A DNA stretch of 64,000 bases, from positions 1 to 64,000 of the forward strand of contig CACNIC010000003.1 in assembly GCA_902620405.1 (NCBI GenBank), read 5' to 3'. Position numbers and translations under genes: made by a program. Under the pieces are notes generated by a model that saw nothing but the letters and a program-made list of their open reading frames with translations, was not told the origin of the DNA and searched no databases. This DNA comes from an uncultured SAR202 cluster bacterium (GTDB taxonomy: Bacteria > Chloroflexota > Dehalococcoidia > Lucifugimonadales > Lucifugimonadaceae). This document shows positions 8,309 through 17,795 of the stretch, piece by piece. The number at the start of each line of letters is the position of its first letter. The first letter of the stretch is position 1.

Positions 8309-9751
8309 ATGGATTTAGATAAACTTTCCGCAAAAAAATGTATAGACCTTATTAAGTCAAAAGAAATATCTGTTACTGAAGTTACAGATTTTTTTATAAA
8401 TAGATCAAAAAACATTAATAATAAAATAAACTCACTTATTACAGTTTGTGATGAAGAGGCAACTGAAAGAGCAAAATATATTGATAAAAATTTTGAAGAT
8501 TTTAAAGAAAAAAAACTACTTGGTGTCCCAATCTCAATTAAAGATGCAATTAATACAAAGGATATTTTAACAACAGCTGGTTCAAAAATTTTAAATAATT
8601 TCTTGCCCCCTAAAAATGCTTTTGTTGTTGATAAATTATTAGATGAAGGTGCAATAATCACCTCAAAATCAAATTGTGATGAATTTGCAATGGGATCGTC
8701 AAATGAAACTTCCCAGTTTGGTCCTTGTCTTAACCCTTGGGACATTTCTAAGGTTCCTGGTGGCAGCAGCGGCGGGTCAGCTGCATCTGTTGCCTCATCA
8801 CAAAATCTTTTGAGCATTGGTTCGGATACTGGAGGAAGTATTAGGCAACCAGCATCATTATGTGGAGTTGTTGGGTTAAAGCCGACTTATGGAACTGTAA
8901 GCAGAAACGGCTTAATTGCTTTCGGTAGTTCTTTGGACCAAATAGGCCCTTTTTCTAAAAATGTTGAAGACTGCGAATTACTTTATAACACTATAAAAGG
9001 TTACGACAGTGATGATTCAACTTCATTAGAAAATTTTGATGAAGTTGAAAAAACTGAAATAAAAAGTTTAAAAATTGGAATATGCGATGAATTGACTGGA
9101 GAAGGTATATCTGATGATGTTAGAAATTATTTCGAAAATTCTATTAATGAATTAAAAAAAATAGGTGCTGAAGTTGAAAATGTTTCTGTTCCCTATATTA
9201 AAGAATCTCTTCCAGTATATTACTTAACTGCACCATCAGAAGCATCGTCAAATCTTAATAGATATGATGGAATAAAATATGGCCTTTCAGATAACAAACA
9301 TCAAAGTTCATGGGAAGTTATAAAAAATACAAGAAGTAATTTTGGTGATGAAGTTAAAAGAAGGATATTGCTTGGAACATTTGCACTATCATCTGGTTAT
9401 TATGATGAATATTATGGAAAGGCACAAAAAGTTAGAGGAATGATTGTACATTCATTTAAAGAAATATTTAAAAAATATGACATTCTAATTTCACCTACAT
9501 CACCTATTACTGCTTTTGATTTAGGATCAATGATTGATGATCCTTTAACAATGTATCAAAATGATATATGTACTATGCCTGCAAATATTGCTGGTATTCC
9601 TGCAATTTCAATTCCATGCGGAATATCGAATGGGCTTCCCGTAGGATTGCAAATTATGGGTCCTCATTTTTCAGATTTAAAAATTATTAACATCGCTAAA
9701 GAATTTGAAAATCACACCAATTTAAACATTTTGGAATCAATGAGCATATGA
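8309..9751 (+). CDS. gatA: Asp-tRNA(Asn)/Glu-tRNA(Gln) amidotransferase subunit A
   Basis: 480 residues, full length. An amidase-signature enzyme that releases ammonia from glutamine to amidate mischarged Glu-tRNA(Gln) or Asp-tRNA(Asn). The catalytic triad is visible: Lys78 in PISIKDAI, Ser153 in GGSSGGSAAS and the nucleophile Ser177 in GSDTGGSIRQPAS. The C-terminal part has NIAGIPAISIPCG and GLPVGLQIMGP. Its presence suggests the organism makes Gln-tRNA or Asn-tRNA indirectly. It overlaps the next gene by four bases (ATGA). Confidence 0.97.
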   Translation: MDLDKLSAKKCIDLIKSKEISVTEVTDFFINRSKNINNKINSLITVCDEEATERAKYIDKNFEDFKEKKLLGVPISIKDAINTKDILTTAGSKILNNFLPPKNAFVVDKLLDEGAIITSKSNCDEFAMGSSNETSQFGPCLNPWDISKVPGGSSGGSAASVASSQNLLSIGSDTGGSIRQPASLCGVVGLKPTYGTVSRNGLIAFGSSLDQIGPFSKNVEDCELLYNTIKGYDSDDSTSLENFDEVEKTEIKSLKIGICDELTGEGISDDVRNYFENSINELKKIGAEVENVSVPYIKESLPVYYLTAPSEASSNLNRYDGIKYGLSDNKHQSSWEVIKNTRSNFGDEVKRRILLGTFALSSGYYDEYYGKAQKVRGMIVHSFKEIFKKYDILISPTSPITAFDLGSMIDDPLTMYQNDICTMPANIAGIPAISIPCGISNGLPVGLQIMGPHFSDLKIINIAKEFENHTNLNILESMSI

Positions 9752-10140
9752 AAAAATTACTAACCACTTTAATATTTTTGATTTTAATGATTGGTTGCTC
9801 AAACAGTGAAGATGAACTCCTATTATCCTTAGATGGGCCTCCAGCATTCCCTCATGTTTTTATGGGCAATGCTTATGTTAATGGCCAACCTATTAAAGAA
9901 GGCATAGTGATTTATGCAGAATTTGGAAATTCCCAATCTGAAATTGTTGAAACCTTATATGGAAGGTACCTAAATGTATTAGTTGCCCCAAAATACAAAT
10001 CTGAATTAACAGCTGAAGTTAATTTTTATATTGAAAATGATAAAGGCGATAAAATTAAAGCAATTGAAAGTTATAAATTATCAAAGGTTAATGAGCCGTA
10101 CGTTGTCAATATGAGCTTGAATTTTAGAAGGTATCCCTAA
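9748..10140 (+). CDS. Small lipoprotein with VNG-type beta-sandwich domain
   Basis: 130 residues. A signal peptide with lipobox LMIGC puts the modified Cys at 17, so it is probably membrane-anchored outside the cytoplasm. The mature domain starts PPAFPHVFMGNAYVNGQPI, continues with GRYLNVLVAPKY and ends with V-x-FYIENDKG, a carboxypeptidase-regulatory or Ig-like beta sandwich of the kind often seen in Chloroflexota surface proteins. The partial gene at 1-396 looks related. It overlaps gatA by four bases and the next gene by one, so it is co-transcribed. Function unknown. Confidence 0.65.
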   Translation: MKKLLTTLIFLILMIGCSNSEDELLLSLDGPPAFPHVFMGNAYVNGQPIKEGIVIYAEFGNSQSEIVETLYGRYLNVLVAPKYKSELTAEVNFYIENDKGDKIKAIESYKLSKVNEPYVVNMSLNFRRYP

Positions 10141-10652
10141 TGTTAATAAAGGTTAATAATAAATTTCCAACTATTTCAGATAATTCTTACATTGCTCCTA
10201 CTTCTTCAGTAATTGGAGATGTAATTTTGAATACTTTTTCAAGCATTTGGTTTGGTGCTGTCGTTAGAGCGGATAATGGTTCAATAAGAATAGGTGAAAG
10301 GACCAATATTCAAGATAATTCTGTTATACATTCTGATGACGATGCAACTATAGGGAATAATGTAACAATTGGCCATGGGGTTACATGTCATGCAAAAAAT
10401 ATTATGGATAATTGTTTGCTAGGTAATGGATCAACATTAAATGAAGGTGTAATTGTGGGCGAATTTTCTTTAATTGCTTCTGGATCAATGGTCCTTGAAA
10501 ATATGAAGATACCTCCAAGATCTTTTGTCATGGGTAATCCGGCTAGAATAAGAGGTGAAATAAATGAAAGGCATGTTGAACTAATTAAATTAAGTTCTTC
10601 AACTTATGTTGATAAAGTTAAATTATATTTAGATTCAGAACAATTTAGCTAA
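10140..10652 (+). CDS. Gamma-carbonic-anhydrase-like left-handed beta-helix protein
   Basis: 170 residues of hexapeptide repeats (for example VIGDVI, IRIGER, TIGNNV). The three histidines that bind zinc in gamma carbonic anhydrases are kept as His64 (SVIHSDD), His79 and His84 (IGHGVTCH), with the usual five-residue spacing of the last two. Length and the C-terminal helix match the YrdA/CaiE-like group, whose members may hydrate carbon dioxide or be inactive. The ATG overlaps the stop of the lipoprotein gene. Its own stop overlaps the convergent panC stop by eight bases. The fold is well supported; activity is not. Confidence 0.85.
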   Translation: MLIKVNNKFPTISDNSYIAPTSSVIGDVILNTFSSIWFGAVVRADNGSIRIGERTNIQDNSVIHSDDDATIGNNVTIGHGVTCHAKNIMDNCLLGNGSTLNEGVIVGEFSLIASGSMVLENMKIPPRSFVMGNPARIRGEINERHVELIKLSSSTYVDKVKLYLDSEQFS

Positions 10653-11484
10653 TTAATATATTATCAATTAATCTTATATTTCCAACCTTAGCAGCTACCA
10701 TAATTACCCGATTCTTGTTATGGAGCAACTTTGAAATGAATCTTTCATTTTCATCAAATATTGAAGTATTTTCTAAAGATATATATTCAATTTCTAAAGA
10801 ATTATAATCTTTATAAAAATTTTCAAGAAAACTTATGCAATTAATCTTCGGGTCTTCCTTTATATTTTTTTCAAGTAATTTCAATCCCTCATAAATTTTG
10901 GATGCTGTTAATTTTTGATCATCATTTAAGAGTTTATTTCTACTACTCAAAGCAAGACCTGAAGGTTCTCTGATAGTTTCAACTGGAATAATAGTAGTTG
11001 AATGTAGTGGAGATAACTTTGTATAAATTAAACATAATTGTTGAAAATCTTTAATTCCAAATAAAGCATAATTTGGTTTAATGATTTCAAAAAATTTATT
11101 AACAATAGTTAAAACGCCATCAAAATGCCCTGGCCTATGTTTTCCTTCTAAAATTTTTCCTTGATTGCCAGAATTAATTTTTTTTAAATTTGAGTTTATA
11201 ATTTCTTTTTCATCAGGGAAATAAAGTAGATCAACATCATATTTTTCAAAAATTTTTATATCCTCATTATAATTCTTTGGGTAGTTGGCTAAATCTTCTT
11301 GATTATTAAATTGGAGAGGATTGATAAATAATGATGAAATTAAATAATTACCATATTTTTTACCTTCCTCTAATAATCTTATATGGCCATCGTGCAAAGA
11401 CCCCATTGTAGGGACAAAAGAAGTCTTTAATTTTAACTCATTGCAATAACTCATTATTTCATTTTGTGATCTAATAATTTTCAT
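10645..11484 (-). CDS. panC: Pantothenate synthetase
   Basis: 279 residues, normal length. It joins pantoate and beta-alanine with ATP in the coenzyme A pathway. The HIGH-type nucleotide motif is MGSLHDGH near residue 28, followed by SLFINPLQFN, a KH-containing GKHRPGHFDGVLTIV segment, FGIKDFQQL and the KMSKS-like SGLALSSRN. It stands alone on the minus strand between two plus-strand groups, with its 3-prime end inside the gene for the carbonic-anhydrase-like protein. panB and panD are not in the window. Confidence 0.95.
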   Translation of the reverse strand: MKIIRSQNEIMSYCNELKLKTSFVPTMGSLHDGHIRLLEEGKKYGNYLISSLFINPLQFNNQEDLANYPKNYNEDIKIFEKYDVDLLYFPDEKEIINSNLKKINSGNQGKILEGKHRPGHFDGVLTIVNKFFEIIKPNYALFGIKDFQQLCLIYTKLSPLHSTTIIPVETIREPSGLALSSRNKLLNDDQKLTASKIYEGLKLLEKNIKEDPKINCISFLENFYKDYNSLEIEYISLENTSIFDENERFISKLLHNKNRVIMVAAKVGNIRLIDNILIS

Positions 11485-11571
11485 ATTTTTTAAAATTGTG
11501 ACTATTTTTATATAAGTTTAATTGGAATTAATATATCCTTAAAATTACATTAACTTAATGATTATATAATT

Positions 11572-12852
11572 ATGGAATTTAAAGCACCAAGAGGAACATC
11601 GGATCATCTTCCAGAGTTAAAGTACAACTGGAATAAAATTGAAAGAATTGCGAGAGAAACAGCAAGGTCATTTGGATATAACGAAATAACAACCCCTGTT
11701 TTTGAACAAACGGGATTATTTAAAAGGGCTGTTGGAGAAGGTACAGATGTAATTACAAAAGAGATGTATAATCTCACAGATCTTGGTGGTAATGAATTTA
11801 CCCTAAGGCCAGAAGGTACAGCTCCAGTATGTAGAGCATTTGTTGAGCATGGCATGCATAATTTACCATACCCATTAAGATTATTTTATATTGAACCGAT
11901 GTTTCGGCATGAAAGACCTCAAAGCGGCAGAATGAGACAACATCACCAATTTGGAGTTGAAATATTTGGAGATAATAGCCCTGAAGCAGATGCAGAAATA
12001 ATTCTTGTAGGCCTAACCTATTTAAAAAAATTAGGAATCAAAAATCTTAGATTAAGATTGAATTCAATTGGAAATAAAAATTCTAGAGAAAAATTTAGAA
12101 AAGAATTTTTAGATTATTTTTCAACAAAGAAGAATGATCTTCCAGAAATTGATAAAAAAAAGTTTGATGTAAATCCTATTAGAATTCTTGATTCTAAAGA
12201 AAAAATTACTATGGATTTAATTTCAAACTCTCCAAAACCAATCGAATTTCTTGATGATGAATCTAAAAAACATTGGGACAAACTCCTAAATATCATTAAT
12301 AAAATGATTGAACAATTTAATGATGTTAATTTGACTATTGATCATAACTTAGTAAGAGGTTTAGATTATTATTCAATGACTGTTTTTGAAATTGAACCAG
12401 CAAGTAGAAGTGAAAAATCTCAAGCGAGTATATTATCAGGCGGAAGATATGATAATTTAATATCGCATATTGGAGGCCCAGATACACCTGCAGCTGGTTT
12501 TGGTAGTGGAATAGAAAGAATAATGATTTCAATGAATGAAGGTTTTTTTGGAGTTGATGGTCTGCCTTATTTAACTATCATCTCATTAAGTAGTGAAGCT
12601 TGGACAAAAACAAACATTCTTGCTAACAGACTAAGGGAGAAAAATATTGTTGTTGTAAATTCGTCTGCAAATAAAAGTTTTAAATCTCAGATGAGATATG
12701 CTAATCAAATCAAATCAAAATTTTTAATGGTAGTTGGAGAAAATGAATTAAATAATGACGAGATTGAAATTAAAGAGCTTTCAAGTGGAATAGCCACAAA
12801 AATTAAATTCAACTTTGAAGAAATATACTCTAAATTAATTGAAAATGGATAA
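11572..12852 (+). CDS. hisS: Histidyl-tRNA synthetase
   Basis: 426 residues, class II synthetase. Motif 1 lies around TTPVFEQTGLF, motif 2 around EPMFRHERPQSGRMRQHHQFG, and the histidine-binding motif is LVRGLDYYSMTVFEI with the downstream GGRYDNL. Motif 3 is AAGFGSGIERI, and the anticodon-binding domain forms the last 90 residues. Start chosen to give the conserved MEFKAPRGT-D opening. prfA begins inside its last codons, so hisS, prfA and prmC form one transcript. Confidence 0.97.
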   Translation: MEFKAPRGTSDHLPELKYNWNKIERIARETARSFGYNEITTPVFEQTGLFKRAVGEGTDVITKEMYNLTDLGGNEFTLRPEGTAPVCRAFVEHGMHNLPYPLRLFYIEPMFRHERPQSGRMRQHHQFGVEIFGDNSPEADAEIILVGLTYLKKLGIKNLRLRLNSIGNKNSREKFRKEFLDYFSTKKNDLPEIDKKKFDVNPIRILDSKEKITMDLISNSPKPIEFLDDESKKHWDKLLNIINKMIEQFNDVNLTIDHNLVRGLDYYSMTVFEIEPASRSEKSQASILSGGRYDNLISHIGGPDTPAAGFGSGIERIMISMNEGFFGVDGLPYLTIISLSSEAWTKTNILANRLREKNIVVVNSSANKSFKSQMRYANQIKSKFLMVVGENELNNDEIEIKELSSGIATKIKFNFEEIYSKLIENG

Positions 12853-13930
12853 ATCAACTCTTAACAAACTTAAAAATATTGAAGAAAGATTTTTTGAAGT
12901 TGAAAAACTAATGTCTGATCAAAATAATGCTTCAGATATCCAATTAATCACAAAGCTAGCAAAAGAACATAGTGAATTAAAAAAAATTGTAAATTTATAC
13001 CAAGATATTAATCAGAAATCATCTCAACTTAATGACCTAAAACAAATAGTTAAAGAAGAGAATGACAATGAATTAATCGATCTAGCTAAAGAAGATATTT
13101 CGGAATTAGATAAAGAGATTGAAACTCTTAGTACTAACTTGCAGGAACAGCTTATACCTAAAGATGTTAGAGATAAAGCAGATGCTATAGTTGAAGTCAG
13201 AGCTGGAACTGGTGGTGATGAAGCAAGTATATTTGCCGGAGAAATTTTTCGAATGTACCAAAGATATACTGAGTTACAAAACTGGTCTTTCAAATTAGTT
13301 GATATGAATGATAATGGATTGGGTGGCATCAAAGAAGTTACTTTTGAAATTAATGGTTCTGGGGTTTTTAGAAAAATGAAACATGAAGCAGGTACGCATA
13401 GAGTTCAGAGAGTGCCTTCTACTGAATCACAAGGAAGAATACATACTTCTGCAGTAACAGTTGCAGTTTTGCCAAGACTAGAAGATATAAATATAAGTAT
13501 AAATCAGGAAGATATTAGAACTGATATTTTTCATTCTGGTGGAGCAGGAGGTCAAAATGTTAATAAGGTTGCGACAGCTGTAAGACTTACACATAATCCA
13601 TCTGGGATTGTAGTTACATGTCAAAGAGAAAGATCACAGTCTCAAAATAGGTTAATAGCTATGGACTTGCTTAAAGTAAGGTTATGGGATCTAGAATATC
13701 AAAAACAGCAATCAGAACATAGTAAAAATAGAAAAGACCAAGTTGGAAGTGGAGATAGATCAGAAAAAATTAGAACATACAATTTTCCTCAAGGCAGAAT
13801 AACAGATCATAGAATAAATGAGTCGGTTTATAATTTAGATGAATTTTTAAATGGATCTATTGATATATTGATTGATAAATTAATCAGAAATGAACAAATA
13901 AAAAAATTATCTGAAAATGAAGATAATTGA
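12845..13930 (+). CDS. prfA: Peptide chain release factor 1
   Basis: 361 residues from the ATG at 12845; a TTG two codons earlier is possible but less likely. It recognises UAA and UAG and triggers peptide release. The catalytic GGQ is at 235-237 in SGGAGGQNVNK, preceded by the conserved RAGTGGDEASIF and HRVQRVPSTESQGR. The N-terminal 100 residues are helical, as in RF1. It overlaps hisS by 8 bases and prmC by 14; prmC makes the enzyme that methylates this GGQ. Confidence 0.96.
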   Translation: MDKSTLNKLKNIEERFFEVEKLMSDQNNASDIQLITKLAKEHSELKKIVNLYQDINQKSSQLNDLKQIVKEENDNELIDLAKEDISELDKEIETLSTNLQEQLIPKDVRDKADAIVEVRAGTGGDEASIFAGEIFRMYQRYTELQNWSFKLVDMNDNGLGGIKEVTFEINGSGVFRKMKHEAGTHRVQRVPSTESQGRIHTSAVTVAVLPRLEDINISINQEDIRTDIFHSGGAGGQNVNKVATAVRLTHNPSGIVVTCQRERSQSQNRLIAMDLLKVRLWDLEYQKQQSEHSKNRKDQVGSGDRSEKIRTYNFPQGRITDHRINESVYNLDEFLNGSIDILIDKLIRNEQIKKLSENEDN

Positions 13931-14783
13931 ATCATATTTTTATACACTCAATCAAATTGAATTAATCACTAATGACAAGATTGAAGCAGAAGCTGAAACA
14001 GAATTGATTTTCGCAAGCAGGCTCTTTAAAAAATATTATGGTCAGAGCTTAAAAAAGGAAGAAGTATTTGGAAAATTTTCAAATTATGAATTAAAAAAAA
14101 GTACTTTTAAAAATTTAAATTTAATTTTAGAAGAAAGATCTAAAGGGATTCCTATTCAGTATATTTTAGATGAAGCGTGGTTTTATGGACAAAGTTTTCA
14201 CGTTTATATAAATGACTCCAACAAAGCTTTAATACCAAGAAATGAAACTGAATTAATTGTAGAAAAATTAACTGAATATTCAAAAGAAAAACCTAAGTAC
14301 ACTGGAATTGATATTGGGACAGGAACTTGCTGCATACCGATTTCATTGATTTTAAATACTTCAAATGATATTTTTTTTGATGCTTTAGATCCTTATACGT
14401 ATAAAATAGCAAAAAAAAATATATCTAAATTTAAATTAGAAAAAAAAATAACTCTGCATAATATTGGTATTGAAGAAATCTTGAATACTTTTAAAAAAAA
14501 ATACGATATTATTACCGCAAATTTACCTTATATTCCTGAAGATAAAAAAATAAAAGAATTAATTTTTGAACCAAAAGAAGCACTTTATGCAAAAGACAAT
14601 GGATTGCATTACATAAAAATATTTTTTAATATTTTGCCTGATATTATTAAAAAAAATGGAGTTGCTTTAATTGAAATTGACCCTAAGCATACTGTTTTTT
14701 TAAATAGATTAAAAAACTTTGAAATATCAACATATAAAGATCTAAATAATTTAGACAGGATGGCTATAATTAAACTTAAGTAA
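13917..14783 (+). CDS. prmC: Release factor glutamine methyltransferase
   Basis: 288 residues. An SAM-dependent enzyme that methylates the Gln of the release factor GGQ motif. Visible are the LIPRNETELIVEKL segment, the SAM motif GIDIGTGTCCIPIS and the N-P-P-Y class motif as NLPYIPE. The motif has Leu in place of the first Pro, which occurs in some family members. Very AT-rich and Lys-rich. It overlaps prfA, and its stop codon abuts the convergent rpsI stop with no spacer. Confidence 0.93.
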   Translation: MKIIESYFYTLNQIELITNDKIEAEAETELIFASRLFKKYYGQSLKKEEVFGKFSNYELKKSTFKNLNLILEERSKGIPIQYILDEAWFYGQSFHVYINDSNKALIPRNETELIVEKLTEYSKEKPKYTGIDIGTGTCCIPISLILNTSNDIFFDALDPYTYKIAKKNISKFKLEKKITLHNIGIEEILNTFKKKYDIITANLPYIPEDKKIKELIFEPKEALYAKDNGLHYIKIFFNILPDIIKKNGVALIEIDPKHTVFLNRLKNFEISTYKDLNNLDRMAIIKLK

Positions 14784-15185
14784 TTATCTTTTAGTAAATT
14801 GTTGAGCTTTTCTTGCTCTCTTCAATCCGTATTTTTTACTTTCTTTAACTCTTGAGTCTCTTGTTAATAAACCCTTGGTTTTCAATTTCTTTCTAAAAGA
14901 TGGATCCATTTTAATTAGAGCTCTGGATATACCTAATGACAATGCATCAGCCTGCCCAGATATACCTCCACCATGAGTTTTTGCAATAACAGATAAACTT
15001 CCAGTAACTTCAAGTAATTCTAATGGTCTTGTTGCTGATTTTTGCCATATTTCTACTGGTATTGCTTCTTCAAGAGGTTTACCGTTAACTGTAACTCCTC
15101 CAGGTTTATTGCCACTATAAATTCTTACTCTAGCAATTGCAGATTTTCTTTTTCCTGTTCCGTAGTAATACTTTTGAGTAGACAA
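14784..15185 (-). CDS. rpsI: Ribosomal protein S9
   Basis: 133 residues. It opens YYYGTGKRKSAIARVRI and ends with the basic C-terminal tail RDSRVKESKKYGLKRARKAQ-QFTKR that reaches the P-site tRNA. It follows rplM, the usual pair, and is the last gene of the 20-kb ribosomal run. No terminator is visible; its stop is directly next to the stop of convergent prmC. Confidence 0.98.
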   Translation of the reverse strand: MSTQKYYYGTGKRKSAIARVRIYSGNKPGGVTVNGKPLEEAIPVEIWQKSATRPLELLEVTGSLSVIAKTHGGGISGQADALSLGISRALIKMDPSFRKKLKTKGLLTRDSRVKESKKYGLKRARKAQQFTKR

Positions 15186-15194
15186 TATATTCTC

Positions 15195-15629
15195 CTATTT
15201 CTTTTCAATATTTTTTTCAAAAGGATGAGAGCTATCTGAAAAAACTTTTAGCCTTTTCAACATAACATCCCTTAATTTGTTTTTTGGAAGCATTCCTTTT
15301 ACTGCATTAGTAACTACTTCATTGGGATCTTTTTCCATCATTTCTTCAAATTTTATTAACTTTTCCCCACCAGGGTAACCTGAATGTTTAAAATACTCCT
15401 TTTGAGTACCTTTATTTCCTGTTAATTTAACACCTTTTGAATTTATGACTACAACAAAGTCTCCTGTTGCTAAATTTGGAGCGTAGCCTACTTTTTCTTT
15501 TCCCATCAGCTTCATTGCTATCTGAGTAGCAACTCTTCCTAAGACTTGATCATTAGCATCAATCAAATGCCACTCATGACTAATTTCCTTAGAACTTATT
15601 GATATTTTATTTAAATCTTTATTAACCAT
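15195..15629 (-). CDS. rplM: Ribosomal protein L13
   Basis: 144 residues, an early-assembly 50S protein. The conserved segments HEWHLIDANDQVLGRVATQI, GDFVVVINSKGVKLTGNK and VTNAVKGMLPKNKLRD-x-MLKRL are present. It lies between truA and rpsI with short gaps. The N-terminal 14 residues before HEWHLID are slightly longer than in E. coli. Confidence 0.97.
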   Translation of the reverse strand: MVNKDLNKISISSKEISHEWHLIDANDQVLGRVATQIAMKLMGKEKVGYAPNLATGDFVVVINSKGVKLTGNKGTQKEYFKHSGYPGGEKLIKFEEMMEKDPNEVVTNAVKGMLPKNKLRDVMLKRLKVFSDSSHPFEKNIEKK

Positions 15630-15631
15630 AA

Positions 15632-16390
15632 TTAATTTAGGATGTTTTTATATTTGATGTCTGATAAGTATAAACCTTTTGAAGAAACAAGTAGATTAAA
15701 TCTACCTTTAGCAGGCATATCTAATGCTTCTTGAATATTTATTAAACTTATTTTATTTTTCATTAATAATATCAATGAGCCAATTATTCTTCTAACTTGT
15801 TGATGTAAAAATGAGTTACCTGTAATTTTTATATCCATTTTTCTTTCAGAAATATTATATTTAATAGATTTGACTTCTCTGATCGTATTAGAATTTTTCG
15901 GAAGAAGCCTTCCGGTAAAAGACAAGAAATTATGCTTACCAATGAAAATGCTTGTTGCTTTTTTTAATTTGCTTATATCAAGACTTTCATTTATATGCTC
16001 AAAATAATTATATTCAATTGGGGAGATTCTTTCGCCAAGTATTATCCTATATGTATATTCTCTTGCAAGCGCATCCCTTCTTACATCTATATTCTTTTCA
16101 ATATTATTACATTTGTAGACTCTGATATCTTTAGGAAGATTATAATTTAATATATCCACCCATGATTCATCATTAATATCTAAGTTTGATTTAAAGTTAA
16201 CAACCTGTTTTTTTGCATGCACTCCAGAATCAGTTCTGCTTGCAAACTCAGAGACAACATTTTTTTTGTGAATAGAAGTTAGTGTTTCGTCAAAAATGCC
16301 TTGCACTGTTCTAGCGTTTGGTTGTTTTTGAGATCCATGAAACCCTGTTCCATCGTACTCTATTGCAGCAACTAAATTATTCATCTTCAT
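15632..16390 (-). CDS. truA: tRNA pseudouridine synthase A
   Basis: 252 residues. It modifies uridines 38-40 in tRNA anticodon arms. The opening AAIEYDGTGFHGSQKQP is typical, and the catalytic Asp lies in FASRTDSGVHAKKQV. The C-terminal segment has NSFLHQQVRRIIGSL. It overlaps the end of rplQ by 14 bases. An ATG two codons downstream (16384) is an equally good start. truA in this place, between alpha-operon rplQ and rplM-rpsI, is a common bacterial order. Confidence 0.95.
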   Translation of the reverse strand: MKMNNLVAAIEYDGTGFHGSQKQPNARTVQGIFDETLTSIHKKNVVSEFASRTDSGVHAKKQVVNFKSNLDINDESWVDILNYNLPKDIRVYKCNNIEKNIDVRRDALAREYTYRIILGERISPIEYNYFEHINESLDISKLKKATSIFIGKHNFLSFTGRLLPKNSNTIREVKSIKYNISERKMDIKITGNSFLHQQVRRIIGSLILLMKNKISLINIQEALDMPAKGRFNLLVSSKGLYLSDIKYKNILN

Positions 16391-16772
16391 TTTCGTTTTC
16401 AGTTGTTTCTGTGACTATATCATCCAGTATGGACAACTCAACCATGTGAGATGAATCACCTTTTCTGTAACCTAATTTAGTGATCCTTGTGAATCCACTA
16501 TCTCTAGTTTCAAATTTTTTACTGACTACATTGAATAACTCATCAGTAATTTCAGCATTATTAACAATGGAATAAGCTTTCCTTTTATCATTTACAGAAC
16601 CTTTTCTGCCAAGAGTAATAAGTTTTTCTAATTTTGGTTGCACTGCTTTTGCTTTAGACATTGTAGTTCTAATTTTTCCACGCTTTATGCACTCATTTAA
16701 AAGAATCCTATAAAGCGCTTTTCTGCTTCCAGTCTTTCTACCTAACTTATAACCTGAAACTCTATGCCTCAT
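16377..16772 (-). CDS. rplQ: Ribosomal protein L17
   Basis: 131 residues. It opens MRHRVSGYKLGRKTGSRKAL with the conserved RKALYRILLNECIKRGKIRTT region in two parts, then LGRKGSVNDKRKAYSIV and RITKLGYRKGD. The acidic tail TETTENENEDE is a low-complexity extension. It follows rpoA directly, the standard alpha-operon order. Confidence 0.97.
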   Translation of the reverse strand: MRHRVSGYKLGRKTGSRKALYRILLNECIKRGKIRTTMSKAKAVQPKLEKLITLGRKGSVNDKRKAYSIVNNAEITDELFNVVSKKFETRDSGFTRITKLGYRKGDSSHMVELSILDDIVTETTENENEDE

Positions 16773-16774
16773 TT

Positions 16775-17794
16775 TTATGCTTTTCCTTCTTCTTCAACTT
16801 GCTTTATAAAAGGTTGTAATTTTTCTTCAAGCTCATCCAAAGATTTTTGCCCAAAGTTCTTAAGTTTAAGCATTTCAGGACCAAGAGGAAACTCTATAAT
16901 ATCTCCTACTCGATTCAACCCACTTCTTTTAAGGCAATTGAAGGTCCTGCTCGATAAATCAAGGCTTTCAACAAGGGTGTTATAAACTTCTGCAGAAACT
17001 CCTTTTGAGTCATTAGATTCAACTACGTTAGCAACTTCTTCAAGATTCACAAATTTGAAATACTTCTTCATAAGCAAATCTGCACCATTTTTTACTGCAT
17101 CAGAAGGAAGTATTGAACCATCTGTCCAAATTTCTAAGGTTAATTTTTCAATATTTGTCTCATTCCCGATTCTTAAATCTTCAACAAAGTAATTAACCTT
17201 TCGCACGGGACTAAAAATTGAATCTACAGGCAAAAAACCAATACCAAGATTTTCTTGTGCAAATCTATCTGCAGGGATATATCCAATACCATGCTCCACA
17301 TTAAATTCAACAGAAAGCTTTGCTGAACTGCTATTTAAAGTTGCTAAATATAATTCTGGATTAACAATTTCAAAATCTGCACTAGTCATTATATCTCCAG
17401 CGGTAATTTTGCCTTCACCTTTAACATCCAATCTCATTCTTCCAGACCTTTCTGACATAGCCTTTAATCTGATATTTTTAAGATTTAGGATAAATTCAAT
17501 TACGCCTTCGGTCATTCCATTAATTGATGAATATTCATGCTGAACTCCATCTATTCTAACCCATGTTATTGCTGCACCAGATAAAGAGTTAAGTAACGTT
17601 CTTCTCATTGAATTACCAATAGTATCGCCCATTCCTTTTGGAAGAGGACTAGCAATAATCTCAGCATATTTTTCATTTTCTTCATTTATTACAAATGAAA
17701 GTTCGGGTAATTTTTTTTCACTCATCTGTTCTTCAAATTCAGAAGTAGTTGTTACACCAAACTGTTTTTCTATTTCTTCTGGCATCATTCCCAT
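16775..17794 (-). CDS. rpoA: RNA polymerase alpha subunit
   Basis: 339 residues from the ATG at 17794. That start is preferred over an upstream TTG because AAGGAGAT lies just before it and it leaves rpsD intact. The N-terminal dimer and assembly domain has PLPKGMGDTIGNSMRRTLLN and IDGVQHEYSSINGMTEGV. The C-terminal DNA-binding domain (about 265-335) has LDLSSRTFNCLKRSGLNRVG and LKNFGQKSLDELEEKL. The N-terminus has about 25 extra residues before the conserved core, as in several Chloroflexota-like alphas. Confidence 0.96.
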   Translation of the reverse strand: MGMMPEEIEKQFGVTTTSEFEEQMSEKKLPELSFVINEENEKYAEIIASPLPKGMGDTIGNSMRRTLLNSLSGAAITWVRIDGVQHEYSSINGMTEGVIEFILNLKNIRLKAMSERSGRMRLDVKGEGKITAGDIMTSADFEIVNPELYLATLNSSSAKLSVEFNVEHGIGYIPADRFAQENLGIGFLPVDSIFSPVRKVNYFVEDLRIGNETNIEKLTLEIWTDGSILPSDAVKNGADLLMKKYFKFVNLEEVANVVESNDSKGVSAEVYNTLVESLDLSSRTFNCLKRSGLNRVGDIIEFPLGPEMLKLKNFGQKSLDELEEKLQPFIKQVEEEGKA

Positions 17795-17795
17795 T

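Noticed and set aside
11565..11570. TATAAT directly before hisS
   Set aside because: It ends two bases before the ATG, so transcription from it would start inside the gene; the conserved N-terminus requires the upstream ATG.
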